Below are positions 25,864 to 34,503 of a stretch of DNA of 64,000 bases, piece by piece. The translations under genes and the position numbers were made by a program. How positions within the stretch are numbered: the first letter of the stretch is position 1; each line of letters begins with the position of its first letter. Origin of the DNA: Marinilactibacillus sp. Marseille-P9653 (GTDB lineage Bacteria > Bacillota > Bacilli > Lactobacillales > Carnobacteriaceae_A). The stretch lies in the NCBI RefSeq assembly GCF_916618885.1, contig NZ_CAKAKH010000001.1, forward strand, positions 868,001-932,000, read 5' to 3'. Below the pieces are notes generated by a model. It did not search any database. It was not told where the DNA came from and saw nothing but the letters and a program-made list of their open reading frames with translations.

Positions 25864-26457
25864 TTATTTTAATGCGTCTTTTGCGAGTTGATCGACGAGT
25901 TCATTAAATTCAACACCAGAGTGCGCTTTAACCTTTTTGAATACAACTTCTATTCCTTGAGAGATTTGCTGGTAAAAGGTGATGTAGTCTTTTGATACTT
26001 GTTTGTTTGCGCGCCAGCGTCCAGTTGTCCACATTTCTATTCCTAAATAATCATAATGAACGATGACCTTTTTGAAGCCATTTTCTTTTGCCCACTTTAT
26101 AGCATTCAAACTTCCAAAACATTCACCTGCGATTTGAAAGCTTTCCACATATCTAGGATCGTTATCGGCATTACTCATAGTGGCAATGACTTTGTCGTCT
26201 TTAAGCATCACAACACCATAACTGTAACGATTACTGATTTTATCAAAAGAGCCGTCCACATAAGCAAAGACAGTATCTTCATCAGAAACAGTTGAAACGA
26301 CCGTTACGGGATTAATAAATTGTTCTGCTTCAGTCTTTGTCGTAAATGATTTGAATTCTGCCCCAGAGAATCCAGAAATCTGCTTCTGAGCTTCAGGCCA
26401 TGTCATATAAATTCCAGGTTTTCTACCTTTTTTAACTGCATAATATTTTTGAGCCAT
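25864..26457 (-). CDS. rnhA: ribonuclease H with N-terminal viroplasmin domain
   Basis: 197 aa. The first 50 residues (YYAVKKGRKPGIYMTWPEAQKQISGFSGAEFKSF) form the caulimovirus-viroplasmin/hybrid-binding domain that grips RNA:DNA duplexes. The RNase HI domain follows, with catalytic Asp in YVDGSF, Glu in GECFGSLNA, Asp in HYDYLG and Asp in NELVDQLAKDA. It removes RNA from RNA:DNA hybrids. Start ATG 26457 has GGAGGT 4 nt upstream; the longer frame to 26481 overlaps that site. Confidence 0.9.
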   Translation of the reverse strand: MAQKYYAVKKGRKPGIYMTWPEAQKQISGFSGAEFKSFTTKTEAEQFINPVTVVSTVSDEDTVFAYVDGSFDKISNRYSYGVVMLKDDKVIATMSNADNDPRYVESFQIAGECFGSLNAIKWAKENGFKKVIVHYDYLGIEMWTTGRWRANKQVSKDYITFYQQISQGIEVVFKKVKAHSGVEFNELVDQLAKDALK

Positions 26458-26548
26458 AGGTACCTCCATTTTTTCAAGCACTTTATACTTTATGGAAGAA
26501 CAGGTTAAAAGTCAATAATGAAAGTGCAGGTGAATTCGGATATTACTA

Positions 26549-26577
26549 TTGACAAGTTCAATAGAGTTCAGTACATT
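26549..26577 (+). promoter_or_regulatory. sigma-A promoter of the T-box transcript
   Basis: TTGACA (26549-26554), 17-bp spacer, TACATT (26572-26577). The transcript would start near 26584, at the 5' side of the T-box leader. Confidence 0.75.
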
Positions 26578-26583
26578 AAAACT

Positions 26584-26902
26584 ATCTCAGAATTGAATAG
26601 TATATCTGCATTGAGAAGGATAGTATGATCAGTTATCTTGCAAAGAGAGCTCTGTGAAGCTGAAAAGGAGCCAAGAAATTGATAGGAAAATGACCTTTGA
26701 GCAGAACAGTCGAATGGTTCAATGCCATCAGACTTTTCCGGGAGCACCCGTTATTGATGCATCAGTGACAGAGTCTAGCTTTTAAAGTATGGACTCATAC
26801 TGAGTAAGATCTATAGTGATATAGATAAATAAAGGTGGTACCACGCTAATATCAATTAACGTCCTTGAGTAAGAAGAAGATTCTTATTCAAGGACTTTTT
26901 TT
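26584..26902 (+). promoter_or_regulatory. T-box leader, probably methionine-specific
   Basis: A tRNA-sensing antitermination leader. Stem I with GTATGATCAG and AGAGAG, a specifier loop reading ATG (26690-26692) before ACCTTTGAG, and the T-box AAAGGTGGTACCACG (26831-26845) are all visible, followed by a terminator. The UGGU bulge would pair with an ACCA acceptor end, and the elongator tRNA-Met gene in this window has A as discriminator, which agrees. The downstream gene is a MetE-like methyltransferase, supporting control by uncharged tRNA-Met. Confidence 0.88.
26861..26902 (+). terminator. T-box-controlled terminator
   Basis: 15-bp stem (GTCCTTGAGTAAGAA / TTCTTATTCAAGGAC, one G-U), 5-nt loop, then seven T. 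It directly follows the T-box sequence and can be replaced by the antiterminator. Confidence 0.9.
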
Positions 26903-26931
26903 ATAGCTCAACAAATAGGAGGATGAAGTAG

Positions 26932-28059
26932 ATGCAAGAAGCAAACATTTGGAATCAAAAAGGACCATTTAAAGTTGATCATGTAGGGAGTTTATTGAGA
27001 CCGGAAAGATTGAAGAAAGCAAGATTAGCTTACGAAAAAGGGGAAGTTAGTAAAGATCAGTTAAAAGAAGTAGAAGACCAGGAAATCAGTAGAATTGTCA
27101 AAAAACAAATAGACATTGGATTAAAAGCTGTAACGGACGGAGAATTCCGTAGAGGTTGGTGGCACCTTGATTTCATGTGGGGGTTAAATGGAATAGAGCA
27201 ATATAAAAAAGACCACGGGTATCAATTCGCTGATGGTATCGAAAGTGAACCACTTGATGTTCGAACGACTGGCAAAATCAGTTGGAATACAAATCATGAT
27301 TTTCTGGAACATTTTAAGTATTTGAAGCAAATAGTAGGAACCGATGCTATTGCTAAATTATCAATCCCAAGTCCAAATCAGTTTTTACATGAAGGGATTA
27401 GAAGAGAAGAGCATTACGAAAGCGCAGAATTATTTGCAGAGGATCTTAAAAAAGTCTATATCGATGCAGTACAAGCTTTTTATGATCTTGGGTGTCGATA
27501 CCTTCAACTAGACGATGTATTTTGGGGGTTTTTAGCGGCTGATGGCATTAGAGGGGGAGTTGTTCCAGAAGAAGAATGGCTTCAGCTGAAACGACTATCT
27601 AAAGAAATGATTCAAGCCATTATTGAGCATAAACCAAAAGATCTTATACTAACGACACATGTTTGTCGTGGAAACTACAAATCTTCATATGCTGCTGCAG
27701 GTCCTTATTATCCAGTGGCTAAGGAACTCTTCGATGACATTTCTTATGATGGTTACTTTTTAGAATACGACGATGACCGTTCCGGCGATTTTGGTCCACT
27801 TGAACATTTCTCAGGAGAAGGTAAAGTTGTATTGGGATTAATGACCTCTAAGTTTCCAGAACTAGAAGATATTGAGGTACTGAAAAATCGAATTAATGAA
27901 GCCGCTCAGTATGTACCTAAAGAAAAAATTTGTATTAGCCCGCAGTGTGGTTTTGCTTCTACTGAAGAAGGAAATCTACTTACAGAAGAACAGCAATGGG
28001 CAAAGTTATCACACTTGATCAATCATATCGATGAGATATTCTCGAATAAACTTGTATAA
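26932..28059 (+). CDS. MetE-like cobalamin-independent methionine synthase family protein (YxjG/YxjH type)
   Basis: 375 aa, corresponding to the catalytic C-terminal half of MetE, as in Bacillus YxjG/YxjH. DHVGSLLRP near the start, the VTDGEFRRG folate/homocysteine stretch, and zinc ligands in THVCRGN and ISPQCGFAS are visible. It should transfer a methyl group to homocysteine or a related thiol; the true methyl donor for this short class is uncertain. The T-box upstream ties it to methionine starvation, and AGGAGG precedes ATG. cutC follows. Confidence 0.88.
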   Translation: MQEANIWNQKGPFKVDHVGSLLRPERLKKARLAYEKGEVSKDQLKEVEDQEISRIVKKQIDIGLKAVTDGEFRRGWWHLDFMWGLNGIEQYKKDHGYQFADGIESEPLDVRTTGKISWNTNHDFLEHFKYLKQIVGTDAIAKLSIPSPNQFLHEGIRREEHYESAELFAEDLKKVYIDAVQAFYDLGCRYLQLDDVFWGFLAADGIRGGVVPEEEWLQLKRLSKEMIQAIIEHKPKDLILTTHVCRGNYKSSYAAAGPYYPVAKELFDDISYDGYFLEYDDDRSGDFGPLEHFSGEGKVVLGLMTSKFPELEDIEVLKNRINEAAQYVPKEKICISPQCGFASTEEGNLLTEEQQWAKLSHLINHIDEIFSNKLV

Positions 28060-28100
28060 TCATTTCATGCATTCTAGCGAGCAAGATTAAGGAGATTAAT

Positions 28101-28733
28101 ATGATAAAAGAATTCTGTGCAGAAAACTTCACTCAAATTCCATTAGCGATTGAGAATGGGGCTAATCGAATCGAACTTTGTGATAACTTATCAGTTGGGG
28201 GAACAACGCCTTCTTATGGTGTAATTAAAAATACAATAGAGTATTGCAAGGACTATTCTGTTCCAATCATGACAATGATCCGCCCAAGAGGAGGCGACTT
28301 TGAGTATTCGATACAAGAAGGCATTATTATGGAAAATGATATTGAACAAGCGATTGAACTCGGAACAGTTGGAGTCGTTTTAGGATGTCTAACATCTGAG
28401 AACAAAATCGATCGTGTATTAATGGAAACGTTATTGAAAAAATGTAAGCATGTAGAGGTAACCTTTCATATGGCCTTTGATGAAATTGCAAAAGAAGATC
28501 AGTTTGATGAAATGGAGTGGTTGATTCATCATCATGTGACACGTATTTTAACACATGGGGGATCGGCAGGAGATATCTTCCGTAATCAGGACAGGTTAAA
28601 CGAACTGATTAGCCAAGCGAAAGGTAGAATAGAAATTCTTCCCGGTGGTGGAGTGACGTATGAGAATGTGACCGAACTTGCACAAAAGATTAATACAGAT
28701 CAATTTCATGGTACAAAAATCGTTGATTATTGA
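28101..28733 (+). CDS. cutC: CutC family protein
   Basis: 210-aa TIM-barrel protein of the CutC family, historically linked to copper homeostasis. KEFCAENF, GANRIELCDNLSVGGTTPS, MIRPRGGDF, FHMAFDE and LTHGGSAGD are the conserved blocks, and the Arg, His and Asp lining the barrel mouth are present. It lies 41 nt after the MetE-like gene and ahead of a terminator, so it is likely in the T-box operon. Biochemical role is not settled. Confidence 0.85.
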   Translation: MIKEFCAENFTQIPLAIENGANRIELCDNLSVGGTTPSYGVIKNTIEYCKDYSVPIMTMIRPRGGDFEYSIQEGIIMENDIEQAIELGTVGVVLGCLTSENKIDRVLMETLLKKCKHVEVTFHMAFDEIAKEDQFDEMEWLIHHHVTRILTHGGSAGDIFRNQDRLNELISQAKGRIEILPGGGVTYENVTELAQKINTDQFHGTKIVDY

Positions 28734-28737
28734 CTAT

Positions 28738-28782
28738 AAAAAGTCATCTTCCTTCTGAAAAATAGAAGGAAGATGACTTTTT
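28738..28782 (+). terminator. rho-independent terminator after cutC
   Basis: Perfect 19-bp inverted repeat (28738-28756 / 28764-28782) with a 7-nt loop and terminal T-run. Confidence 0.9.
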
Positions 28783-28790
28783 TGAATCTG

Positions 28791-29164
28791 TTATGCAAAA
28801 TGGTCTGACCACAATTGCTTAAGTGTTGCAGCACGGAACAAGAATTGACCGATCGTTACTAAACGTAGAAGAGAAAAAGGTACAAAGAATAAAATGGATT
28901 CTCTTACAATATCTATTGAAGCAACATGCAATAAACGAGTACCGTCCCTACGGTCTCTGATCAATTGAAAAAGAACATGGCTAACGGTTTATGATTGAAT
29001 ATGCTGATCAGTTTCATAGAAAATAAAAGACCAAACATCATTAAAGCGGTATAATCCAAAACACTAATCATGGATAAGAGCGCTAATAATTTACTATGTT
29101 TATGAGGATTCATCGAATAATAGAGTTTAAAAACATTCGTGACAAAAGAGCTTGAAAAGAGCAT
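28791..29164 (-). pseudogene. small membrane protein gene with a frameshift
   Basis: ATG 29164 opens a frame of 67 codons that ends in TGA near 28961. In another frame, starting at the same point, reading continues without stops to TAA 28791-28793 (LIRDRRDGTRLLHVAS... ending LKQLWSDHFA). Joined, the two give about 125 residues with two hydrophobic segments in the first part and one in the second, as expected for one membrane protein with a single lost base. I see no good ribosome binding site. It is a decayed gene, or a sequencing error in an intact one; family not recognised. Confidence 0.5.
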
Positions 29165-29200
29165 ACTGATAGATAAAGATCACACAAAGGAATGACAGAT

Positions 29201-30742
29201 ATGATACATAAATGGATGGTTCAAATTTTTAGAAGAAGAGTTCTATTAGCGATTTTAATTGTTGTACAGTTTAGTATATTCGCCTATATGGTCAATCAAT
29301 CAGTCGCCTATTCCATTGTCATAGAGTCTTTGTTTACACTTTTATCTATCATCATTGCCTTACATGTAGTTGGAAAAAAAGGAAAAGAAGCATATAAAAT
29401 CACTTGGATTTTACAAGTATTGATTTTCCCTGTATTTGGAGCACTTTTTTATCTTATGTTCAATCGACAGACAAAAACAAAGAAACTTCAAAAAAAACTC
29501 AAACAAGTGTATCAATTCCACAGACCTTACTTATTGACCGAACCAGATAATCTAGCTCAAGCCTCAAAAACATACCCCGAATATGCGGCTCAAATGTATT
29601 ATTTACAAGAGACGATGGGCTTCCCTGTGTATAGTCAGACAAATGTTGAGTACTATTCTATTGGGGAAGACTATTTCAAGGCTATGCTCGAAACTCTTTC
29701 AAAAGCAAAAAAGTACATCTTCTTTGAGTTTTTTATTGTTTCTGAAGGGAAAATGTGGATAGAAATCAAGGAAATTATGATTCGAAAAGCTGCAGAAGGT
29801 GTAGACGTTAGAGTGATGTTTGACGATATTGGTAGCTTTGTCACTTTACCTAAAGATACTAAAATAGAACTTGAAAACTACGGTATTCAATGTAGAGTCT
29901 ATAACCCTTTTCATCCTGTAATCACCTCAGCACAGAACAATAGAGATCATAGGAAAATCCTCTCAATAGATGGAACGATTGCTTTTACTGGTGGAGTGAA
30001 TATTGCAGATGAGTATATTAATGAAATTGAAAGATTTGGACACTGGAAAGATACAGGAATTAAGATGACTGGGCCAGCTGCGTGGGGTCAGACGCTGATT
30101 TTTTTACAACTCTGGCAGACGATGGATCAAGAGTTATCCGCAAAAGATATGGAGCAGATTCTACCAGAATTTGAAGCTAATAAAAATTTACCTGAGCTAG
30201 GATTTGTACAACCCTATGCAGATAGTCCAACCGATACGCAAAATGTGGGAGAGCATGTTTTCATTAAGATGATTCACCAAGCTAAAAAAAGCATCTTGAT
30301 TTATACACCTTATCTCATTTTAGATGAAAACTTGGAAACGGCTCTTACATTAGCTGCCCAAAGCGGTCTGAAAGTCCAAATCATCATGCCTAAAAAGTGG
30401 GATAAGTACCTTGTTCACATGACGAGTCGTTCTTACTACAAAGATCTTATAGAAGCGGGTGTAGAGGTTTACGAATACAAAAGAGGGTTTATGCACGCTA
30501 AATCAATTATTGTAGATGATGAAACGGCAGTTATTGGAACAATCAATTTTGATTATAGAAGTCTCTACTTGCACTTCGAAAACGCTGTGGTTTTATATGG
30601 TGTTCCAGAAATTGATGCAATGCTAAAAGATTTTGAACAAACATTAACGTTCAGTGAAAAAATCTTACTGAGTGACCTTTCTCAATCTTTAGCTACAAAA
30701 CTTGCTCAAAGAACTTTAAGATTATTTGCTCCGCTCATGTGA
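29201..30742 (+). CDS. cls: cardiolipin synthase
   Basis: Joins two phosphatidylglycerols into cardiolipin at the membrane. 513 aa with two N-terminal spans (about residues 12-60), then two phospholipase-D HKD motifs: HRKILSIDGTIAFTGG and HAKSIIVDDETAVIGT. The start is set at ATG 29201, since AAAGGA is only 1 nt from ATG 29192 but about 10 nt from 29201. The C-terminal hydrophobic end (LRLFAPLM) is typical. Monocistronic. Confidence 0.9.
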   Translation: MIHKWMVQIFRRRVLLAILIVVQFSIFAYMVNQSVAYSIVIESLFTLLSIIIALHVVGKKGKEAYKITWILQVLIFPVFGALFYLMFNRQTKTKKLQKKLKQVYQFHRPYLLTEPDNLAQASKTYPEYAAQMYYLQETMGFPVYSQTNVEYYSIGEDYFKAMLETLSKAKKYIFFEFFIVSEGKMWIEIKEIMIRKAAEGVDVRVMFDDIGSFVTLPKDTKIELENYGIQCRVYNPFHPVITSAQNNRDHRKILSIDGTIAFTGGVNIADEYINEIERFGHWKDTGIKMTGPAAWGQTLIFLQLWQTMDQELSAKDMEQILPEFEANKNLPELGFVQPYADSPTDTQNVGEHVFIKMIHQAKKSILIYTPYLILDENLETALTLAAQSGLKVQIIMPKKWDKYLVHMTSRSYYKDLIEAGVEVYEYKRGFMHAKSIIVDDETAVIGTINFDYRSLYLHFENAVVLYGVPEIDAMLKDFEQTLTFSEKILLSDLSQSLATKLAQRTLRLFAPLM

Positions 30743-30871
30743 TTTCTTTAAAATAGTGAAAGTAGATTAAATGAATAAAGTATACTTTTAAAATAGATTG
30801 AAAAGTCGATCAATGTTTAAAGTATCATTAACATTTTTAACGGATCTATAGGATTGATGGAGGGTATGAAC

Positions 30872-32272
30872 TTGGAAAAAATCACGATATATCATACGAA
30901 TGATATACATTCTCATTTAGATACGTGGCCAAGAACCGCAGAATTTCTTAGAAGCCAGCGTTCTTTGCATAAAAGTCGCTCTGAAGATTGCTTTATCTTT
31001 GATATTGGAGATGCCTGTGACAGAGTTCACCCGCTAACTGAAGCAACAGATGGCCGTTCCATGACCAGATTATTAAATGAAGCTGAATATGATGCTGTTA
31101 CAATCGGAAACAACGAAGGAATCGGCAGTACGAAAGTTCAATTAGATCATTTATATGATCAAGCTAATTTTCAAGTCTTATTATCGAATTTGAAAGACAA
31201 AGTAACTGGAAAAACGCCAGAATGGGCAAAACCTATTAAAATTTATCGTACAAAAGAACAGACACGCATCGGTGTAATTGCCTGTACGATTCCGTTAAGT
31301 GTGAGTTATGGGCCACTTGGATGGGATGTAGAAGACCCATTTGATAGCATCAGAGAAAAGTTGACTCAGTACGATGATATGATCGATAATTGGATTTTGC
31401 TCAGTCACTTGGGGATAGATTACGATCGAAAAATTGCAGAAACATTTCCTGCATTAGATGTTATAATAGGAGCGCATACCCATCATCTATTACCAGACGG
31501 AGAACAGGTCAATCAGACATTGTTGACCGGAGCAGGTAAATTTGGAGAACATATTGGCCAAATAGATTTGTACTTTGAACACCATACCGTTAAACTAGCA
31601 GAGTCAAAAGTTATCAATCTTTTGACTGACATTGAACCTGTTAAAAACGAAAAAGGCTTAGTCAAAGGATATATTCAATTCGGTTATGAACTATTACAGG
31701 AACAGAAAATTGCAGAAATTCCGGAAAATCTTCTGGTAGACTGGAAATCATGTACAAATTTTGTGAAAATAGGACTGGATGCAATCAGTGATTATGCAGA
31801 AACAGATAGCGCTATATTAAATGCGGGGCTTTTCTTGCAGCCACTCATTGAAGGTAGTGTTACCAATGATGATTTACATCGTGCCTTGCCGCACCCTATG
31901 CGTGTGCTAAAATACAGGATGAGTGGGAAAGTATTCAAAAAACTTCTCTTATCTATGGAAAGTAAAAAAGAGAGATTACAGACGCTTCCAATCAAAGGAC
32001 TTGGTTTCAGAGGAGAAGTTTTCGGCGAACTATGCTACAAAGGAATTGACATAATCGAAGGATCTAAAATCCTACTCAACGGAAAAGAACTAGACGAAGA
32101 AACATATTATACAGTAGCGTCCGTTGATCACTATTTATTTGTGCCTTTTTTTCCGGAAATTTCCAAAGAATCAGAATACGAAGTCCTTTTCCCGCACTTT
32201 CTACGTAAAATAGTAGGGAATTATTTGAAAAAACGTTATCCGATAAACAGAGAACAAGAAGGGATCATATGA
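30872..32272 (+). CDS. yunD: YunD-like metallophosphatase/5'-nucleotidase
   Basis: 466 aa, no signal peptide, cytoplasmic. Metal ligands lie in YHTNDIHSH, FDIGDACD, IGNNEGIG (Asn-Asn-Glu where Asn-His-Glu is usual), LLSHLG and GAHTHH; the C-terminal 5'-nucleotidase domain follows. Start TTG 30872 is chosen because GGAGGGT lies 8 nt upstream; the ATG at 30866 is too close to it. It overlaps yutD by 4 nt, heading the yunD-yutD-yutF-TIGR01906 operon. Substrate is probably a nucleotide or nucleotide sugar. Confidence 0.85.
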   Translation: MEKITIYHTNDIHSHLDTWPRTAEFLRSQRSLHKSRSEDCFIFDIGDACDRVHPLTEATDGRSMTRLLNEAEYDAVTIGNNEGIGSTKVQLDHLYDQANFQVLLSNLKDKVTGKTPEWAKPIKIYRTKEQTRIGVIACTIPLSVSYGPLGWDVEDPFDSIREKLTQYDDMIDNWILLSHLGIDYDRKIAETFPALDVIIGAHTHHLLPDGEQVNQTLLTGAGKFGEHIGQIDLYFEHHTVKLAESKVINLLTDIEPVKNEKGLVKGYIQFGYELLQEQKIAEIPENLLVDWKSCTNFVKIGLDAISDYAETDSAILNAGLFLQPLIEGSVTNDDLHRALPHPMRVLKYRMSGKVFKKLLLSMESKKERLQTLPIKGLGFRGEVFGELCYKGIDIIEGSKILLNGKELDEETYYTVASVDHYLFVPFFPEISKESEYEVLFPHFLRKIVGNYLKKRYPINREQEGII

Positions 32273-32985
32273 AAGATACGATAAGCAATGAAGAAGAAAT
32301 CAAAGATGTGATTGAAGAGCAATCTACAGTTGAAAACAGCGTAGAACTCTACTTAAAAGAAGAAGATAAACTTGTAAAAAAAGTTGATCACGAGACATTA
32401 TCGATTAATGGAGATACCTATAAGATTGTAGAAAATTATCGAGATGGTCTAGATCTTGAAATGCTAGAAGCAAGGTACAGTGATTTTTTAGAAAAGTATG
32501 ACTATATCGTAGGTGATATTTCTTATGAAAAACTCAGATTAAGAGGGTTTTATTATTCCAAGAACAAGAAAGTTCCAATTGATATGAGAATTTCCAGTTT
32601 AAAGGACTATCTAACAGAGTATTGTAACTTTGGATGTGCGTACTTTGTACTTGAAAGAATGGAGCCTAAAAGGAAACAAAAATCTCAACCTAAGCGTAAA
32701 GGTAAACCAAGTACAAATAAGAAAATAAACCAGAGTACTAAACAGACACAACACAAAAAAGTTGATCAAACTAAAAAACAAGAAGGAAAAGCAAATTCGA
32801 AAAAACGAGAACCATTAAAAAAAGATCAGAGTAAGAAAGCTTTTACCAAAAAGGATAGACAACAAACGAGTAACACAGCAAATGCACAACCGAAAACGGA
32901 AGAAAACAAAGTGAAAACAGTTAAAAATCAAAAAGGCGAAACGAAATTTAAAATACGTCAAAAGAATAAAACAGACGCTCAGTAG
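32269..32985 (+). CDS. yutD: YutD-family protein with long basic tail
   Basis: 238 aa. Residues about 30-135 match the YutD domain (LSINGDTYKIVENYRDGLDLEMLEARYSDFLEKYDYIVGD, then LRGFYY and a Cys-containing NFGCAYFVLERME end). The last 100 or so residues are a low-complexity tail of Lys, Gln, Asn and Thr, very basic and probably disordered. Most YutD proteins I know are close to 100 aa, so the tail is unusual; binding to nucleic acid or ribosomes is speculative. Translationally coupled to yunD. Confidence 0.85.
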   Translation: MKDTISNEEEIKDVIEEQSTVENSVELYLKEEDKLVKKVDHETLSINGDTYKIVENYRDGLDLEMLEARYSDFLEKYDYIVGDISYEKLRLRGFYYSKNKKVPIDMRISSLKDYLTEYCNFGCAYFVLERMEPKRKQKSQPKRKGKPSTNKKINQSTKQTQHKKVDQTKKQEGKANSKKREPLKKDQSKKAFTKKDRQQTSNTANAQPKTEENKVKTVKNQKGETKFKIRQKNKTDAQ

Positions 32986-33028
32986 TATTCAATATACGAA
33001 AATCTAAAAAAAGAGGTACGATTATATA

Positions 33029-33811
33029 ATGAATGAAACTGTAAAAGAGTATAAAGGTTATTTGATTGATTTGGATGGCACAATGTATAAGGGGGACGAG
33101 CCAATTGCTGAAGCCCCAGCGTTTATTGAACGTCTAAGATCAGCTGGGAAACAGTTTCTTTTTGTAACAAATAATTCTACAAGTAGCCCTGAAGATGTAG
33201 CAATCAAGCTTAAGAACCAGTTTGATATAGAAGCACACGAAAATGAAATTTATACAAGTTCTCTTGCAACAGCTGATTACTTGAAGACGCTTGGAGGAAA
33301 CTCAGTGTATGTAGTCGGTGAAAAAGGTCTGCAACAAGCCTTGGAGCAAGCAGGATTTGTGGTGGATGAAGATCAGCCAGACCATGTTGTTGTTGGATTA
33401 GATCGATTATTGACTTACGAAAAATGTGAGAAAGCAACACTAGCGATTCAAAAAGGTGCCAATTTTGTAGCTACAAATAAAGATACAAATCTTCCTACTG
33501 AAAGAGGGATGGTTCCAGGTGCTGGTTCACTAGTAGCTCTGATTGAAAAAGCTACCAGAGTAACCCCTACATTTGTTGGTAAACCAGAATCAATCATCAT
33601 GGACGAAGCACTGAAAAGGATCGGTTTAGCGAAAAGTGAAGTGCTTATGGTAGGAGATAACTATGAAACAGATATCTTAGCGGGGATCAATAATGCGATT
33701 GATACGCTGCTAGTCTATACCGGTTTTACAAAAGAAGTAGATTTAGCGAACGTGAAAAAACAGCCAACTTATACCATTCAAACATTAGATGAATGGGACA
33801 TCACTAAATGA
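33029..33811 (+). CDS. yutF: TIGR01457-family HAD hydrolase (YutF/NagD type)
   Basis: 260-aa HAD phosphatase of the NagD subfamily. Motif I YLIDLDGTMYKGDEPI holds the nucleophile Asp and the acid Asp; motif II is FVTNNSTSSP; a C2 cap follows; the late motif GKPESIIM and motif IV VGDNYETDILAG complete it. Homologues dephosphorylate small sugar or nucleotide phosphates. Its start is 43 nt after yutD and its end overlaps the next gene by 4 nt. Confidence 0.9.
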   Translation: MNETVKEYKGYLIDLDGTMYKGDEPIAEAPAFIERLRSAGKQFLFVTNNSTSSPEDVAIKLKNQFDIEAHENEIYTSSLATADYLKTLGGNSVYVVGEKGLQQALEQAGFVVDEDQPDHVVVGLDRLLTYEKCEKATLAIQKGANFVATNKDTNLPTERGMVPGAGSLVALIEKATRVTPTFVGKPESIIMDEALKRIGLAKSEVLMVGDNYETDILAGINNAIDTLLVYTGFTKEVDLANVKKQPTYTIQTLDEWDITK

Positions 33812-34437
33812 GTCGATTTAAAGAGAGTATGGGCATAGTGAGTTTGATGTTGCTGATCGTATCAATAGCCATTGCGATCACAATATGGTTTATTCCGTTA
33901 TATCAGCTTGCCATTTATAATTATGATTTGCCGGAACGTTTAGGACTAACTTATGACCAGTTGATGAATAACTATTATGTATTGTTGAGGTACTTGCATT
34001 TTCCTTGGGTCACTGAATTGAACTTTCCAGATTTTATCAGTTCAGAAGATGGATTATTCCACTTTTACGAGGTCAAACGACTCTTTTATGTCAATTACGG
34101 CGTTCTATTCATTTCAGGAATCGGAACCTATTTTTACGTTCGGTTTTTAAGAAAGACGAAACGTTACTGGGTATTGATTAAACCATTTTTTATAGCGAGT
34201 TTAGTGCCCCCAGTATTGTTGATGTTCTTAGCGGTTGCATTTGATCAGATGTTTGTACTATTCCATCAACTCTTCTTTGATAATGATGCCTGGCTGTTTA
34301 ACCCGGCAACGGATCCGATTATCAACGCTTTACCTGAAGCGTTCTTTATGTACTGTTTTATTTTATTTTTCGTCTTGATTGAAGGATCCTTCATTATAGG
34401 ATATCAGATGAGTAAAAGAAAAGCGTTCAAAGATTAA
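33808..34437 (+). CDS. TIGR01906 family membrane protein
   Basis: 209 aa with about four membrane spans and a large hydrophilic loop between the first and second. It matches the TIGR01906/DUF1461 family usually encoded next to yutF, as here. Conserved features include YNYDLPERLGLTYDQLMNNY and the FHQLFFDNDAWLFNP motif before the last span, a short extracytoplasmic segment with DxxD-like acids. Function unknown. Last gene of the operon; its terminator is split by an insertion sequence. Confidence 0.85.
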   Translation: MSRFKESMGIVSLMLLIVSIAIAITIWFIPLYQLAIYNYDLPERLGLTYDQLMNNYYVLLRYLHFPWVTELNFPDFISSEDGLFHFYEVKRLFYVNYGVLFISGIGTYFYVRFLRKTKRYWVLIKPFFIASLVPPVLLMFLAVAFDQMFVLFHQLFFDNDAWLFNPATDPIINALPEAFFMYCFILFFVLIEGSFIIGYQMSKRKAFKD

Positions 34438-34447
34438 AAAAACCCCG

Positions 34448-34450
34448 CTG
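34448..34450. repeat. target-site duplication CTG, left copy
   Basis: CTG just left of the element; the other copy is 35930-35932. A 3-bp duplication is usual for IS150-group elements. Confidence 0.7.
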
Positions 34451-34457
34451 TGTACCG

Positions 34458-34500
34458 ACCCCCAAAAGTTAGAGTAACATTCTAACTTTTGGGGGCTTTT
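34458..34500 (+). promoter_or_regulatory. left-end hairpin of the IS, masking the orfA start
   Basis: CCCCCAAAAGTTAGA and TCTAACTTTTGGGGG form a perfect 15-bp stem with a 7-nt loop, followed by CTTTTT and ATG. In a transcript entering from outside, the hairpin would hide the G-rich ribosome binding site and could end transcription. Confidence 0.7.
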
Positions 34501-34503
34501 TAC

